From the NCBI RefSeq assembly GCF_041296385.1, contig NC_091023.1, positions 11,098,924 to 11,162,923 of the forward strand: a DNA stretch of 64,000 bases. Direction: 5' to 3'. A model generated the notes under the pieces. It saw only the letters and a program-made list of their open reading frames with translations, ran no database searches and was not told the origin of the DNA. Source of the DNA: Aphelocoma coerulescens (taxonomy: Eukaryota; Chordata; Aves; Passeriformes; Corvidae). Below are positions 48,296-60,500 of this stretch, in pieces (the first letter of the stretch is position 1; each line of letters begins with the position of its first letter). The translations under genes and the position numbers were made by a program.

Positions 48296-51200
48296 GATAC
48301 TGAGATCCAAAGGAGGCTTTTCAAATATCAGAGGTGACTGAATACAACTTAACAGCTTTTTGTACACAGATTAGTATTTTTTATGAAGTGCAGACACAAC
48401 AGTCAGTTTCTTCTGAGGAAATCTGGCAGTGGAGAGTGAAAAGCAAGAAGATATTTAGGTCATCTCTGTCTTGCTTATGTTACTTGACAAGTACCCTGGA
48501 AAGGAGTGGTCAGATTCTATTCACAGTAAGGCTGTAAGTGGAGGAGAAGAGCTTCTCCTGAACTCCTCTGCATATCTGAGAACAGAACTTGCCACTCTGT
48601 CTCCAGTGTAAGGAGTTTGCATTCTGGTTCCATTCCTGCCTTCATATGTCTACCTCTGTCAGAGAAAATGCACTGCAGCTAGGCCTGTGATGTCTAATTG
48701 TGCCTGCTAAAATAGCTCAGCAAGAAGATGGGACTTACTCTATTCTGCCTGTACAGATTTACTTAGGGATTGGAAAATGATGGAGCTTTAATCCCTTCCC
48801 TAAAACAGGAAAGTGAAGGCTTCACACTGGACAATGCAGTACCTCTTTATGTACATTCTACCCAGCAAAATATTTAACACTTTTAAATCTTAAGGGATTG
48901 TGACTGTCTGGGTTTGCAGTGTTCCTGGTAACTCTGGGACATTCCGTACAAGGTACAAGCCAAGGATTTCAGTTCCCACCTGAACCTTTCCTCACACCAC
49001 AGATACATTTTCAAAATTTTCTAGTATGAACTTACCTGAAAAATTGTCTCTGCTACTAGTTCTAACTTTTGCATAAATTTCCATAGGTGTTGCAGAAGAT
49101 TAAAGTTCTGCCTAGTTGTTCATTTTCTCGCATCTGTTTCCTGACAAACAAAGCTGGAGTAATGAGAACCATAGAGTGGAGTTTGGTCAATTAGATGTTC
49201 TTTTTCATAAATAAAAAGGTGAAAAGCACAGAGAGCTGGAACTGTTTGGCGGCCTAAACATGCCCACTGTGTGATGTAGATAACTAAGTGCAGGAAGGTT
49301 AAGCTTTCTAAGCACTCCTGAAGATCATTTTGCTAGGCACCTGCTGTTTGCTTTCTATTTTATGGATCTAAGTCAGGAAGAAACTAATGGACATCTCACA
49401 TGCTTGACATTTATTATTTTTAGTCATTTCTTGGTTCCCTTTATTGATGGCTTTTACACACTGATCGTGTTGAAAGCTGCCCTGAAGATATTTGCATTTG
49501 AATCAAAGTCTGGCTGTTCAGGGAGAAAGCCAGGTCACATAAAAGTCAAGATGTCCCCTCCCAATGAGACAGTTTCCTCTCTGAAATAAACCAATAACCT
49601 GTTCACTTGACACATTAAAATGACAGATAAAATGCCTGAGGCACAGTCTTATTATGTGAGTTCAACAGAGTGAAGACATAAATGGCTTTCCTTTATGCCT
49701 ACATTTGCCCTCAGGATGCTTTGGTTTTCTTAAGCTATGAAGGTTGAAGAGCTGATATTTATGTATCATCAGTTCAGAGATAAAGGTGAGAACTCCAGCA
49801 AAGGTCCTCAGGCACAGCGTTAGAGTGTTGTTGTCACTGGCTAATTGGTGCTTTTAAGAACTACACAGATTGGTTGAACACGCATGCACAGGAGACAAGC
49901 AAACAAAGAGGCGGGGAAAAAAGGTCTGAAAATAGACCTACATGAGTGCAACATATTAGATGCCATTACAGGGCAGAACAGAATTGATGGGAAACTGGAA
50001 AATCAGCTACTCCTTGAGAATGACACAACCTCCTTGCTTATGCCAGGAGTCTGTGTTGTGGCACTTCTCTGCTATAACTATAGGTAGGTAGAAGCCCTAA
50101 GTGATGGTTTGCCAATGCCTGTAGAGAATCTGTCTCTTGATGAGAACTCTTGACTTTCTTTCAAAGCATTGGCAAAAGCTGAAGTTTTTTAACTTACGTA
50201 AGTAGATAATTAGATCTTTTAAATTTAGCTCATTCTCAAGGAGTATGTCTGGGATATAGCAATGTCATTTCTTGTTATCTTCACTAGCATGTGATAACCC
50301 TCATTTGGTATGGATGAAACTAATTGTTCAATTTGCCTGTCATTCAGCTGACTGAAGAAAAGCATTTTAAAATTCTCCCTGAAAATGCATGAAGAGAGAA
50401 ATTCAACACACATAAACCCAGGCCATTTTCTTATATATCTTTACTGCATTGATAAGAGAAGTGCCATGAGATACTTTAAGTATGTCTTAAAGTTTAAACA
50501 AATAGTGTAAACTAGAGTGTTTAGGTAAGTAAATTTGTTAGGTTTAAGGGTATTCATGTGTTTGATGAATGGAATTACTCTGTGCACTTTACTATGTCTG
50601 AATCTGGAATTAAAGGACATTGTGTTCGGGCTGGTTTCTGATCAGGAGTTTTACAACGCTGCTCTGAAATAATCTCAGCTGAGGCCAGATGAATGTAAAG
50701 CTTCCCGACTGATCTCTGTCCTGCAGGCTCTATTTCAGTTCTAGTAGGACAGTGTTCTACACAGGGAGTCTATACTAGTATTCTCTCTCCTTTTATTTTA
50801 ATGTCAGGAGAAAAAAAATCAATGCATCAGGAGGTCTTTGAAGCTGTTTTGGTATTTTGAAAGGATTATATTCTTTTTCTGTGTCAAGCATATTAACATT
50901 TCCAATTATGCTCCCTGTCTGTGGGGACAAATAAACACTTTTTACCTAAGAATTGCTGCTTGCTGTTGCAGAAGAGACTTGTACATTTTTCCCTGCCATG
51001 GGGATTCTTTTTTTCCATGTCATTTCTGCCAGAACTGGGCAGAAATCAAGCTAGACCTTGATTTCAATGTGTGTCAGCTCTGTTTAGAGAGCACACCTAT
51101 CTCATTATTAACCCTTCTCTGACTAATAATAATAATATTATACTGTTTAGTAAAACAGGCCTCGATTTTAAATGGGAAAGATATAGGTTTCTGATATGTA

Positions 51201-51707
51201 ATAGATAATTGTTGAAATAACTAAGTGATACAGATGCATCCCATAAGTTATCAAGTAATCCTAGTTAACAATACTTGTTCTACACAGCCCTGGGTCATGA
51301 AAGCTTGATAAATAATTAAAGATCAGTCTTGACTATATGAGCACATGGAAATGTGTTTGTATTTTTAATTCAGGCAGTTTATATCACGGCAATTGCATAA
51401 TGCTAGCAAAGGGCATAACCAGAATTACAGATACCTTTTGGCAAAAATAAGAGTCCTGCCATAAGCTTTGTATAAATTTCCCTTCAAGGGAAAATGTGAC
51501 CTTTGTGGAAAACAAGCTGTTTGTTCATTTGTAGTCAAACAAAACCACTAAGGAAGGGAGTTAAGCAGGTTTACAGAAACTAAAGTGTGAAGATAAGAAT
51601 AGCTTAGATGAAAAGACACTTTCCAAAGCTAAAAAGAGTAGTGGTTGAGGAATAAAGGTGATTTGAAAATATCTGAATTCTCCTGGAGTGCCTTGGCTTG
51701 CATATGT
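48296..51707. other. Unique noncoding sequence, no gene seen
   Basis: No gene is recognised. Short unrelated open frames of 60-95 codons occur on both strands (for example plus 50838-51122). A small ATA/TAA-rich patch lies at 51122-51142. Confidence 0.6.
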
Positions 51708-51855
51708 TTACTCCCAGCTTGAAGGTGGCACCTTCTGCAGGCAGAAACAGAAGTCACGTTTATTGCCGTCCTGTGCGCAGATGGCCGTGCGTCCTGGGCT
51801 GGCTTTGAACCTGTCAAAAGGGATAAGGGTCATTTCATTTGAAAAAGTACACCAG
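51708..51855. other. CpG-dense, splice-bounded segment open on both strands
   Basis: Five CpG dinucleotides fall in about 35 bases (51757-51791), unlike the CpG-poor surroundings. On the minus strand an acceptor (ATCCCTTTTGACAG) opens at 51810 a frame of 33 codons to a TAA at 51708-51710; it is Cys-rich, with the spacing of CAQDGNKRDFCFC. On the plus strand an acceptor (CACCTTCTGCAG) and a donor (CCAG|GTGAGG) bound 51741-51855; that frame reads AETEVTFIAVLCADGR and stops shortly before the donor. I recognise neither peptide and cannot say which strand, if either, is real. Confidence 0.2.
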
Positions 51856-54330
51856 GTGAGGCACCATTGTGGTTTCTTCTGGCCTATCTCATTACTTAAG
51901 CTTTATAGCAAGGCAGTATGGTAGCTGTTACATAACTATTATTGACCATATTTGAGATTTTATGTAGCGCATACTTACGTGCTGCTTTAACAAAGGCACT
52001 ACTTTGTAGACTTACAGAGGGGACCAGAATAAAGAGATGGTAACAAGACACAAGTTATGTGCTCTGTCTGGACAGCGTGTCAAAGCATGCCACATAAACC
52101 TTTGGTAAAAATGGACACTGGAGTTCCTTTGCCTGTGTTGCAGAGGGCAAGCAGTTTGCAGAGATTAACTGCGGAGGCAGGCAGCTGTTTATGGTTTCTT
52201 GCTTCACACTTGAGCAGGTCCAAGCAGCTCCTGGGAATTACTTTAGCACTATGAAGCTCCCTGGCTGCTTCTGAAAAGTGGGATTTGATGAACTCTTGAG
52301 GGGAAGAATGAAGCGCAAACCATTCTGATCCTTCCATGGGCTACTCCTGGAAGGTCCTACTCACTTCTCAAGGTGTCAAATCTTTTGCATAGATTATGAT
52401 CCAGTTTTCCAGTGCTTGTTCTGATGTCATTCTCAGAGACCCTACAAACATGTACCTTCCAGCAGACCAGCTGGAGTGTTTGGTGAGGTCTGCAACTGGA
52501 GACTTGGCTTTTCAAAAGTAGCTTGCATAGACTTAGAATTTTAAAGCTGCAAAGCACCACACTTGTGGATATGCTGTCTTCTATCACATAGGTGCTGTGC
52601 TGCTGCTAGTGCTGGGTCGGTGCTCATCAGTTTATGGCTGTTGCCAGCATGACTCACTGGGCATCTGTAGGCATGGCACTCTCAGAATATTCAAATATAG
52701 GCAGTATCACAACCTGGCTTGGTGTGGGAAGGGAAAGCACAGATTCATAAATGACAGGAATGTGATCAGTTCCTTCAGTTGATGGGGAAGTACTTGCTGG
52801 GAAAGAATTGCCCAGAGAGTTTTAAGAGTATTGCCTTTCTGGGCTGAAAGCAAGACTTTTTATTTGAATGAGATACAATTGGTAATTAGGTCTTTCAGAA
52901 GGCAGTTTAATGAATACTTCTTGTACCCCCAAGAAGGTATAGCATTGTAGTCAACTCAAGTCTTTCTCTAAGAATTTATTTTCTGCTAAGGAGAAAAAAC
53001 CCTCAACAAACAACAATAAAAAAATCACTGAAAACTGTAAGATATATGCATGTTATGAGTCTTGAAGAGAGAAATTTCTTCATCGTATTTTAATAAAATA
53101 TATATTGTTTCCTACACTGTGTACCCCATTTTGTTATGGACGGAAAGCTGTTACAGGAATGCATTCTGAATAATGGTCTTAATATTAGGATAGAAACAGT
53201 CACTGTTTTCTTACTCTCATTTTAAATGTGTGCTTAAATAATGCTGAAGTTCCTTTTTCTCAGTTAAATAATATTTTATTCTTATTAAAAGACTGATTCT
53301 GTGCAGACCTGTGTTCCTGCACAGATTCTTTAGCAGTTGCAATAGTAATGCCTTCACCACATTAGGAACATTCCTCTGTGCCTAACAGGATCAAGTCCTT
53401 TACTTTTGAAGACTTTTTTTTTCTTTTTTTTAAACTTCGTTTAACTTCAAGAGTAGCTTAGAAGTTTAGAAAGGCTTTGGCTGATTCTGTATAGGACATG
53501 GGCATAAGAGTTTGAGTAAAATCAGAAGTAAAACAGAAGAGAAATGAAGCCCTGGAAATTGGAGATGCTGTCTCTTAAAGTCCAATTATCTGCTGGGAAA
53601 CAACAAACAAGAGGAGAATAATTGAATGGGACAGTACAGAAAGTCTATCTTTGTAGTGCATTGAGCAGGATGTGTTTCAGCTGTCTGGCTGTTACATGAG
53701 CATCGTTATTTATCTGTTGGGAGCTTGCTTCTGACATTATCACTAAATTGGTCCAACAGTCTGTTGTCCATCATCTACAATAATTCAAAGATGTGACATC
53801 TCCTACTTGGTCTCTTTCACTTCAAGAGCACAAGAAACAAAACAACTGTACATTGTCTTGTAAAATAACTCAGCTCCCAGAAATAAAACATGTATTTGCA
53901 AAAGCTGTTTAATCATTTAGTTTTTGCCTCAGAACAAAACACCTCTCAAATGAATTCCTTATAAATGTCAATTTTATTTATGATGGCAAGGTCATAGGTG
54001 AAAAGAAATTAGCATCTCTGTGCTAGTCTGCCTTTGTGAAGGGTATTTTGAGGAAGGAGTTCAGTGAGTCTTAGAGTCCTAGTGCATGGGTCACTGTGAG
54101 AAAGTGGCAGGAAAATGGTGAAATCACCCAGTGGGTCAGCAGCACTCAGTGCACAGAGAGTCTGCACTAAGTCACAGTGAAACTTTGGTCTTGTTACCTC
54201 TCTAAAAGTTGTTTTTTGGGTTTTTTTTGGTCTTGTCATGTTTGTCAAAGAGCTACCAGGCATATTTGCTATGATTTACACCATTGGCAGTGTTTTGGCA
54301 TGTGTTAAATGGTAGCAAAATGGGAACAGC
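51856..54330. other. Unique noncoding sequence, no gene seen
   Basis: No gene or mobile element is recognised. Open frames of 60-85 codons at 52057-52337 overlap on opposite strands, without a recognisable product. A T-rich stretch lies near 53417-53431. Confidence 0.6.
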
Positions 54331-54693
54331 ATGGAAAGATGCAGTAAAAGAATCTCTTTGAAAGCTGGAAGTATAAGGAACAAGAAGATTTGGATTTTAC
54401 AAGGCCAGTCTTTAATAGGATGGATTACAGGTTTTTCATGCCTGAGATCCAGCACACCGAATACATCAGCTGCCAGGGCTCTAGAAGCAGCAGCACAGCC
54501 ATGTCATGGTGCAGAGTATGGCTCATCAGCCCTGCTGATGGATGCAGATATGCTGAGATACCTCCACCGTGCTGATGGGGCTGAGTACAAGCATATTCTC
54601 AGTGCTCCAGATGGGTCTATTAACCCAATAACAGCTGTTGGAACCCTGAGACTTGTAAGGCACACGAGCAGGAGGGTCAGGGACTTCTATTAA
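54331..54693 (+). other. Unrecognised 120-codon open frame in a GC-richer block
   Basis: The frame opens with an ATG at 54331 and stops at a TAA just after 54690. It is not low-complexity: the C-terminal half is hydrophilic, with the motifs DADMLRYLHRADGAEY and HILSAPDGSINP. I know no family like it. The minus strand and a second plus-strand phase are also open for 60 codons, which weakens the case. No convincing splice pair bounds it. It may be chance, or a decayed retroposed or viral-type remnant; I see no evidence for either. Confidence 0.12.
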
Positions 54694-55110
54694 CTGATGT
54701 GCAGAGTGGTGCCAACCCATTGAAGAGCACTAATAATGCTGCTGAGCCCGAGCTAAGTGGTGTGTTCAGCACATGGTTAGTGTGCAGTGCAGTGCAGTGA
54801 GCTGGCTGTGGCTGCCCCAGCACAGTCTCACTGTGACCTTCTGTACCCACCCACGGGCTGTGGCTCCTTGGAGCTGTGCAGGGATCTGCAGCATGGGGCA
54901 GGCACAGAGGGCGGGCAGGATGGTACCAGCTCTCTGTCCTTAAGGATGTGAGAAGGCATTGGAAAATCAGGCCAGATGTCCCTCCAACATGGTGTGCTGC
55001 CTCCTACAGCAGCTACTCCCAGCTGGTCCAGGAGGCTTAGGAGGAGCAGAACAGGGTCTGTGTTTGGTGACTCATCTCTGCGAAACTGCATCAACTTGAA
55101 CCTGCAGAGA
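54694..55110. other. GC-richer noncoding block
   Basis: This stretch is clearly richer in G and C than its surroundings, but CpG is scarce, so it is not a CpG island. It includes a short GCAGT repeat (four units near 54785-54800). An 88-codon minus-strand open frame at 54828-55094 shows no recognisable feature. Confidence 0.55.
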
Positions 55111-57522
55111 AGAGGCAGTGATCCACATTTACAGTAGTCCTAATTTGGATAGCTCATTCACAAAGAAAAGCAGAATTTTTAGGCCAGAATTTGAGCTGCC
55201 ACCTCTGCCCCAAATCTGCTTTGGGAGCAAAGCAAGTATAAACTTCTCTTTTCTTCCCCATTGCCTCAGCTCCTTAGATATTGCAGGTGCCTGGGTATTT
55301 CTGAAATTGGTTTGCTGTGTTTGGCAAAGTTTACATCAAAATATACTGCACAGAATTTTATTTTATTATGGTAGATTCAGAACAGCCACTTGTTTATATA
55401 GATACTAAAACATGACATTTAAATGTGAAACAAAATATCACCACATAGTATGGTTGGCACCGCTGACTTTTTAATAGGATAATACATGAAGCTATTGCTG
55501 TCATCTCAGTGCTGATAACTGGAAATGGAAGGATGGGAATTGTCAACATTTTCAGCAGTGTTGTTATTTTCATGGAACTGTTGTGCATGTTCTGACCCGT
55601 GCTCTAGATGCACGTATCTGTCTGACCCAAATGTAAAGGAAGATTTGGAGAGATATAATATTGGCAGTGATGGGGGGAGGGACTATAATCAAGTGGGTGT
55701 ATTTGTTCAGTGAAAAAGAAAATTTACAGATGGAGTAGTTGACCAAAAAACTGGTAACGAGCCTTCAGTTTGAGAATAGATTTAGTATAAATAGTACATA
55801 AATCTATGCACTAATAGTAATGTCATGTTTTTGAAAATATTTACTATCAAAGGAAGCACCGTGAGCCTTGAATTGATTTGATGATACACAAGTTTCCTGT
55901 CCCCTTCTCTGTTTAATTTAATGGATTTGACTGTAAAGAATAGTTTTGCTCTGAAGAGTGCTTTATAACAAAATCTAGTGAGCAGCATTTAGTTAATCAG
56001 AATTATCCAGTTCTGAATAAAAATCATCCATTTCTTAACAGGATTTGACTTTTTTAGTATAAATCTTTGGTATACTTATAGATTTAGATGTGTTCGAGGA
56101 TTAAACCACGGTGTTAAGTATGCATTATAAAGGTCAAAAAGAAAAGTGCTAAGAGCAGGGTTACAACCCCCCCCCAAACTGCATGTGATTATCTAAATTT
56201 TTATGTAGGAAGTTTGTCTCTCTTCATTTTGATCTGATGGTGTGGAAAGTGAAGAAAAATTTTAGTGGCTGACCACAATGAGCACTGCCCAGCCCAGGAC
56301 TTGGGAGAGCTGTTTTGGGAGGTGTAGAATAAAGACCCACAGTGGCTCCAAAGATCCAGGAAAAAAAACACTTTCCCTTTTGCAGAATAAGCAGTCACTA
56401 TCACATCAGCATTTAGGATTTCAGGGGTTTCTCTCTTTTTTTTTCTTTTTAAATAAATGAAATTGAAGAACAGCAGAGGGATATATATATGTATATATAC
56501 ACACCTATATATGTATGGCCATCTTTTGTTCTAAGAACATAAATTATCATTTACTTACGTAAATGCAAATAATTTATATTCATTACCTTTCCATGTTTAA
56601 TAAAACAATATCTTGTTTTGGTGAACCCCCACTGACATGTTACTGGGCAATGAAATAATGCATTTTAAAATCTCTTGGGTAAGAGTCTGCAAAATATGGC
56701 ACTCGGTCTTTCTGCGTAATCTCAAATTATCAAAGATAAAATGATTTCATGAAGGGCAGAAAAGCAGTTGGGGTTTGCTGCTGTATTTACATCTCCATTT
56801 GGAATACAAATGATGCTGAAAAGTGGGCTTGCTCAGTTCTTTATGGAGCTGCCAACCCTGAGCTCCTATCAGGCCAAGCAGCAGTTGACTCATCATTTCC
56901 AGGAGGAAAAATTGCTTAAAGCTTCATGTACTTTTAATGCTCAGTCAGGGATTGCATCTGTGCCAGCTCTTGGCTTGCCTATCAAAGGTGGATATGCTGA
57001 AACCTTTCTTTTGGTAGATTTTCCTGTTAAAGGTGCTATAAAGATCCTTGGATCACATTGACAGAAGTTCTGTAACAAGACTGTAACAGAAAGAGAAAAC
57101 ACTGAAGGGAGCATTTTTGTTTTTGAGATGCATGCCCACATAATTTGATTTTTTTACTGAAGGTGTGGCATATGTGACTCAGGTGGAGAGAAAGAAAACT
57201 GGTGGAATGATATCAGAAATAATAAGATTTAAAAACTCAAAAATATTATCTTGTAAAACCTTAGTACAAACTAAAGTGCCAATGTTTATATTGATGCCTC
57301 ATTGCAAACACAGGAATAATCAAGGCTGACTTTCATGGAGAGCATAGTTTTAATTTTTCTGCTTGAAAGTCAGATAATTCATTCTAGTATGTAAAATGGG
57401 GGAAGAACAACTCTCAGGGGTGATTAGAGGATCAGGCTACATGGTAAAAATAATTGTTGAATATACATGAATATACATCTGTAATTCCACATAGAGGCAA
57501 ATGGACAATATGAAAGGAGAAT
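55111..57522. other. Unique noncoding sequence, no gene seen
   Basis: No gene is recognised. A TA/GTA/CA microsatellite lies at 56481-56516 and a C10 run near 56168-56177. A plus-strand open frame of 97 codons at 56768-57061 has no splice context and no known domain. Confidence 0.6.
56481..56516. repeat. Imperfect (TA)n/(CA)n microsatellite
   Basis: TA dinucleotides are interrupted by GTA and by a short ACACAC stretch, followed by a second TATATATGTA block. Confidence 0.85.
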
Positions 57523-57542
57523 AAAAAAAAAAAAAAAAAAAA
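57523..57542 (+). repeat. A20 homopolymer
   Basis: Twenty consecutive A follow GGAGAAT. I looked for a retroposed body upstream and for flanking target-site duplications and saw neither, so I treat it as a simple repeat. Confidence 0.95.
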
Positions 57543-60500
57543 GCTGGATTTTTAAAAAAAGAGTCTTTAGTAAAGTCTGGAAGTCCTGGGCAGGGAATAG
57601 GTACAGGTAGGAAAATACCTGGTAACATTACCTACAAATGTTTAAGCTCAGGCTGGAAAGGAGATTGGTGGAAATAGCACACATTTTAATGTTCATAGAG
57701 GAGAAAACTCTGTTTTAAAATCAGAAGCCTTAACTTGCAGGTTATTGAGTATACTTGGAAATATAAGCAAGGACAGTGTAGGCCTGGAGTTTTACCATGC
57801 ACACGTTTTTGCATATGTTAAAAGGAAGGTCGGGACTTCCCTAATATAGCAAAAATTCTCTGATACACAGCTTGATATCCCACCCTGGAACCACAACATA
57901 GTGTCTAGGGCAGCCAGCTGAATTATTCCCTTTGAATGAGTTTTTAACTTGTCTCTATTCCTAGATTTCTTAAAAGGGAAATTGGGATTTTCTATGGATA
58001 AATTTTCTGCTGTTCACATAAATTCACAAAACTACTTTTGAACATTCTTGTCAATTCACATTTGGGTAAGAGCAATTGTAACTTGTATTGCTTGATAGCC
58101 CTGTGCTGGGAGATTTGTGGAACTTGTAAGCAGTGGATAAGTGGAAGTGGAAAGTGTGATAGTAGTAGTTCATTCCTACTCTGAATAATAGATATGGTGA
58201 TGGCATTCCTGCTAAAATGTGGGCATTTTTATTGTTCCACTCAGTATTCCTTTTGAAGAAATCCTACCTTAATGCAATAGCTGCGCAAAAGAGGACCTCA
58301 AATGTGAAAACAGAACTGTGTTCTCTTTTGATCCCATGAAGCTACTCTTCATGTCTGCAGTCATGGCATAATTCTGAACCACTTGGCAATGAACCCATTT
58401 TTCAGAGTCTTCTATTGCTGGTGTTTCTGAGCAGCTGTGTGTTGGCTGCAAAGGACGACTGTGTACACTCTTCTTTACAACCAACACACAATTTTGCTTA
58501 AGCAATGAGGCATTTGTCTGCTTTGTAATTGAACACTGCTGGCAGCCTGAGAAATCTTTATTCTGTGTGTTCCTGTGCATCTGCTCAGAGGGATATGTAA
58601 TACCTTATGAGTGCTGATGTTGCCTCACAGTAACAGATTTCTTATAGTCTTATAGCTCTTGCAGTGGTACCAAGTACAAATTTCTTAGCTTCACTTTTCA
58701 TCATTTTTTTCCCTTTAAAACTTGCAGCAGAATAGCTCTGAAATCCTTTGGTGAGATTTTACGTTGCAGCTGAATACATTAACATTTTTGCCACTTTTGT
58801 TTGTTCTTCACTGGCATCAATGACATTTCATCCTGTTTTGTTGGGTTTCTTTTCCACTGCAAATACTTTAAGTCTTTAAGACTGAAGGCTGTTTGTCTGT
58901 CAGAACTCCATGATGACTCTGTTTTGATTTGATTTATTTTTCTGTTTTAATTTGGAGATACGGACAAAAGGCTTTACTATACTTTGTTAAGATGAAAAGT
59001 CTCTTATCAGAGATAGTAACAGTTTTAGTGCTAAACGTGTAACATGTAAGATGAGGATCCTTTATGTCTAATGAGAAAACTAAAATTCAGCTTCTTTAGG
59101 GTATTTGAAAGCTGTCTTGGTATTTGTGGTTTCTCCTAACTGTGTGTGAACCAATAAAAGTGAACAGTTGGGTTTGTTGATGTCCAGGACAAAGAGGTTC
59201 CATGTATGATGAATCTGCATGGTTACTGTCACCTAATGAATTCAAATGTGCAGCATTCACAGAGAATTTCAAGCATCACCAGCTCTAATTGCCTTCTTAA
59301 TCTTATTAATTATCTCCTTTCCTAACTTTTGTTTAGAGTCAGCATAAAAATATTCTTCCTGCTGAAATAACTTCATAGGCAAAGTTCAAGTGAGCAATTA
59401 GTGATTGCATCTGGTTTTGAGTTATTTTCCCAGCTTGTGGTAGTTCAGTTAATAATCTTTTAAAATTCTCATGTATATCCTCAGGCAGCTGTAGGTCTGT
59501 TTCCCAAATCTACTGCAATGTTTGAAGTGCTTGTCTTTCTGGGACCATCTGCTTCTCTTCCCCAAAGACCATAAAATCCTTGGCAACCCCTTCAATGAAC
59601 CTAACAAACAGGAGTAAATGGAACACATAAATAGAAAAAATATGGGAAGATTTAAATTCTGATATTAAAGCCGTTTTGCATTCAATGACCATTACAAGAA
59701 TAGATTTAATGCCTGAAAGCACCTTAGTGAACCATAATGTATATCTGCAGTGCACATGAAATTCCATTCCAGGAATACCAGCAAACTTCTGGAAATGGGC
59801 ATATCATTATCAAGTATCTATCAAAATCCTGATTCTTTAACTCTCCAAAGACATGTAATAACTAAACAGTATTGACTCTACATGTTTCTTGAATTATTCC
59901 ATGAACAAATCCAGGGGATCATTGAAAATCATTCTCTTTCTTCCAGCATCCTTCTGCTAACTCTTGGATGTAAGTCCTTGTCACATGCTACTTGCCTAAA
60001 TGCTGAGGCTTTCCCTAGATGTTAGCTACTTACTGGTATTATCCATCATAGTGTTCTGATTTATATAAGTTTTTAAGTTTAAAGTATGATAAATCAAAAA
60101 AATATTTGAATATACTAACATAAACTTATGAAATAGAAACCCAAGTACAGCTAAAAGAAATTAGATAGCTATTTAAGCCTTAACACAAAAAGAATAGTTG
60201 TTCTGAACCTAAGGATTTTCGCTGCTCTCTACAGTTTTACTATGAGTTTCAGATCAAGGGAGTTAACTGTGAATTGTCTATTTAACTGAATTATTTTAAC
60301 TGCTTGTGTTTTCCAGGTTTCTTCTTCTGTGTTCCAGAAAGCTAATAAGCTGTTTTCCCTGAGATGGTCAGTTAGCCACACAAGCTATGCCTATACAAAT
60401 AGACTTAATCAATATTTTTCTGGTTCTAAAAATATGATGCCTTTTCTATCACCATCTTCAATTTTTTAAGATAAATGAGCTTTAAGATCAGCTGTCTGGG

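Noticed and set aside
57523..57542. A20 tract as the tail of a processed pseudogene
   Set aside because: No recognisable gene body upstream and no target-site duplication found by eye.
58269..58580. 103-codon minus-strand frame with mixed composition
   Set aside because: It looks protein-like by eye, but so do other chance frames here; it has no motif, no splice pair and no family match that I know.
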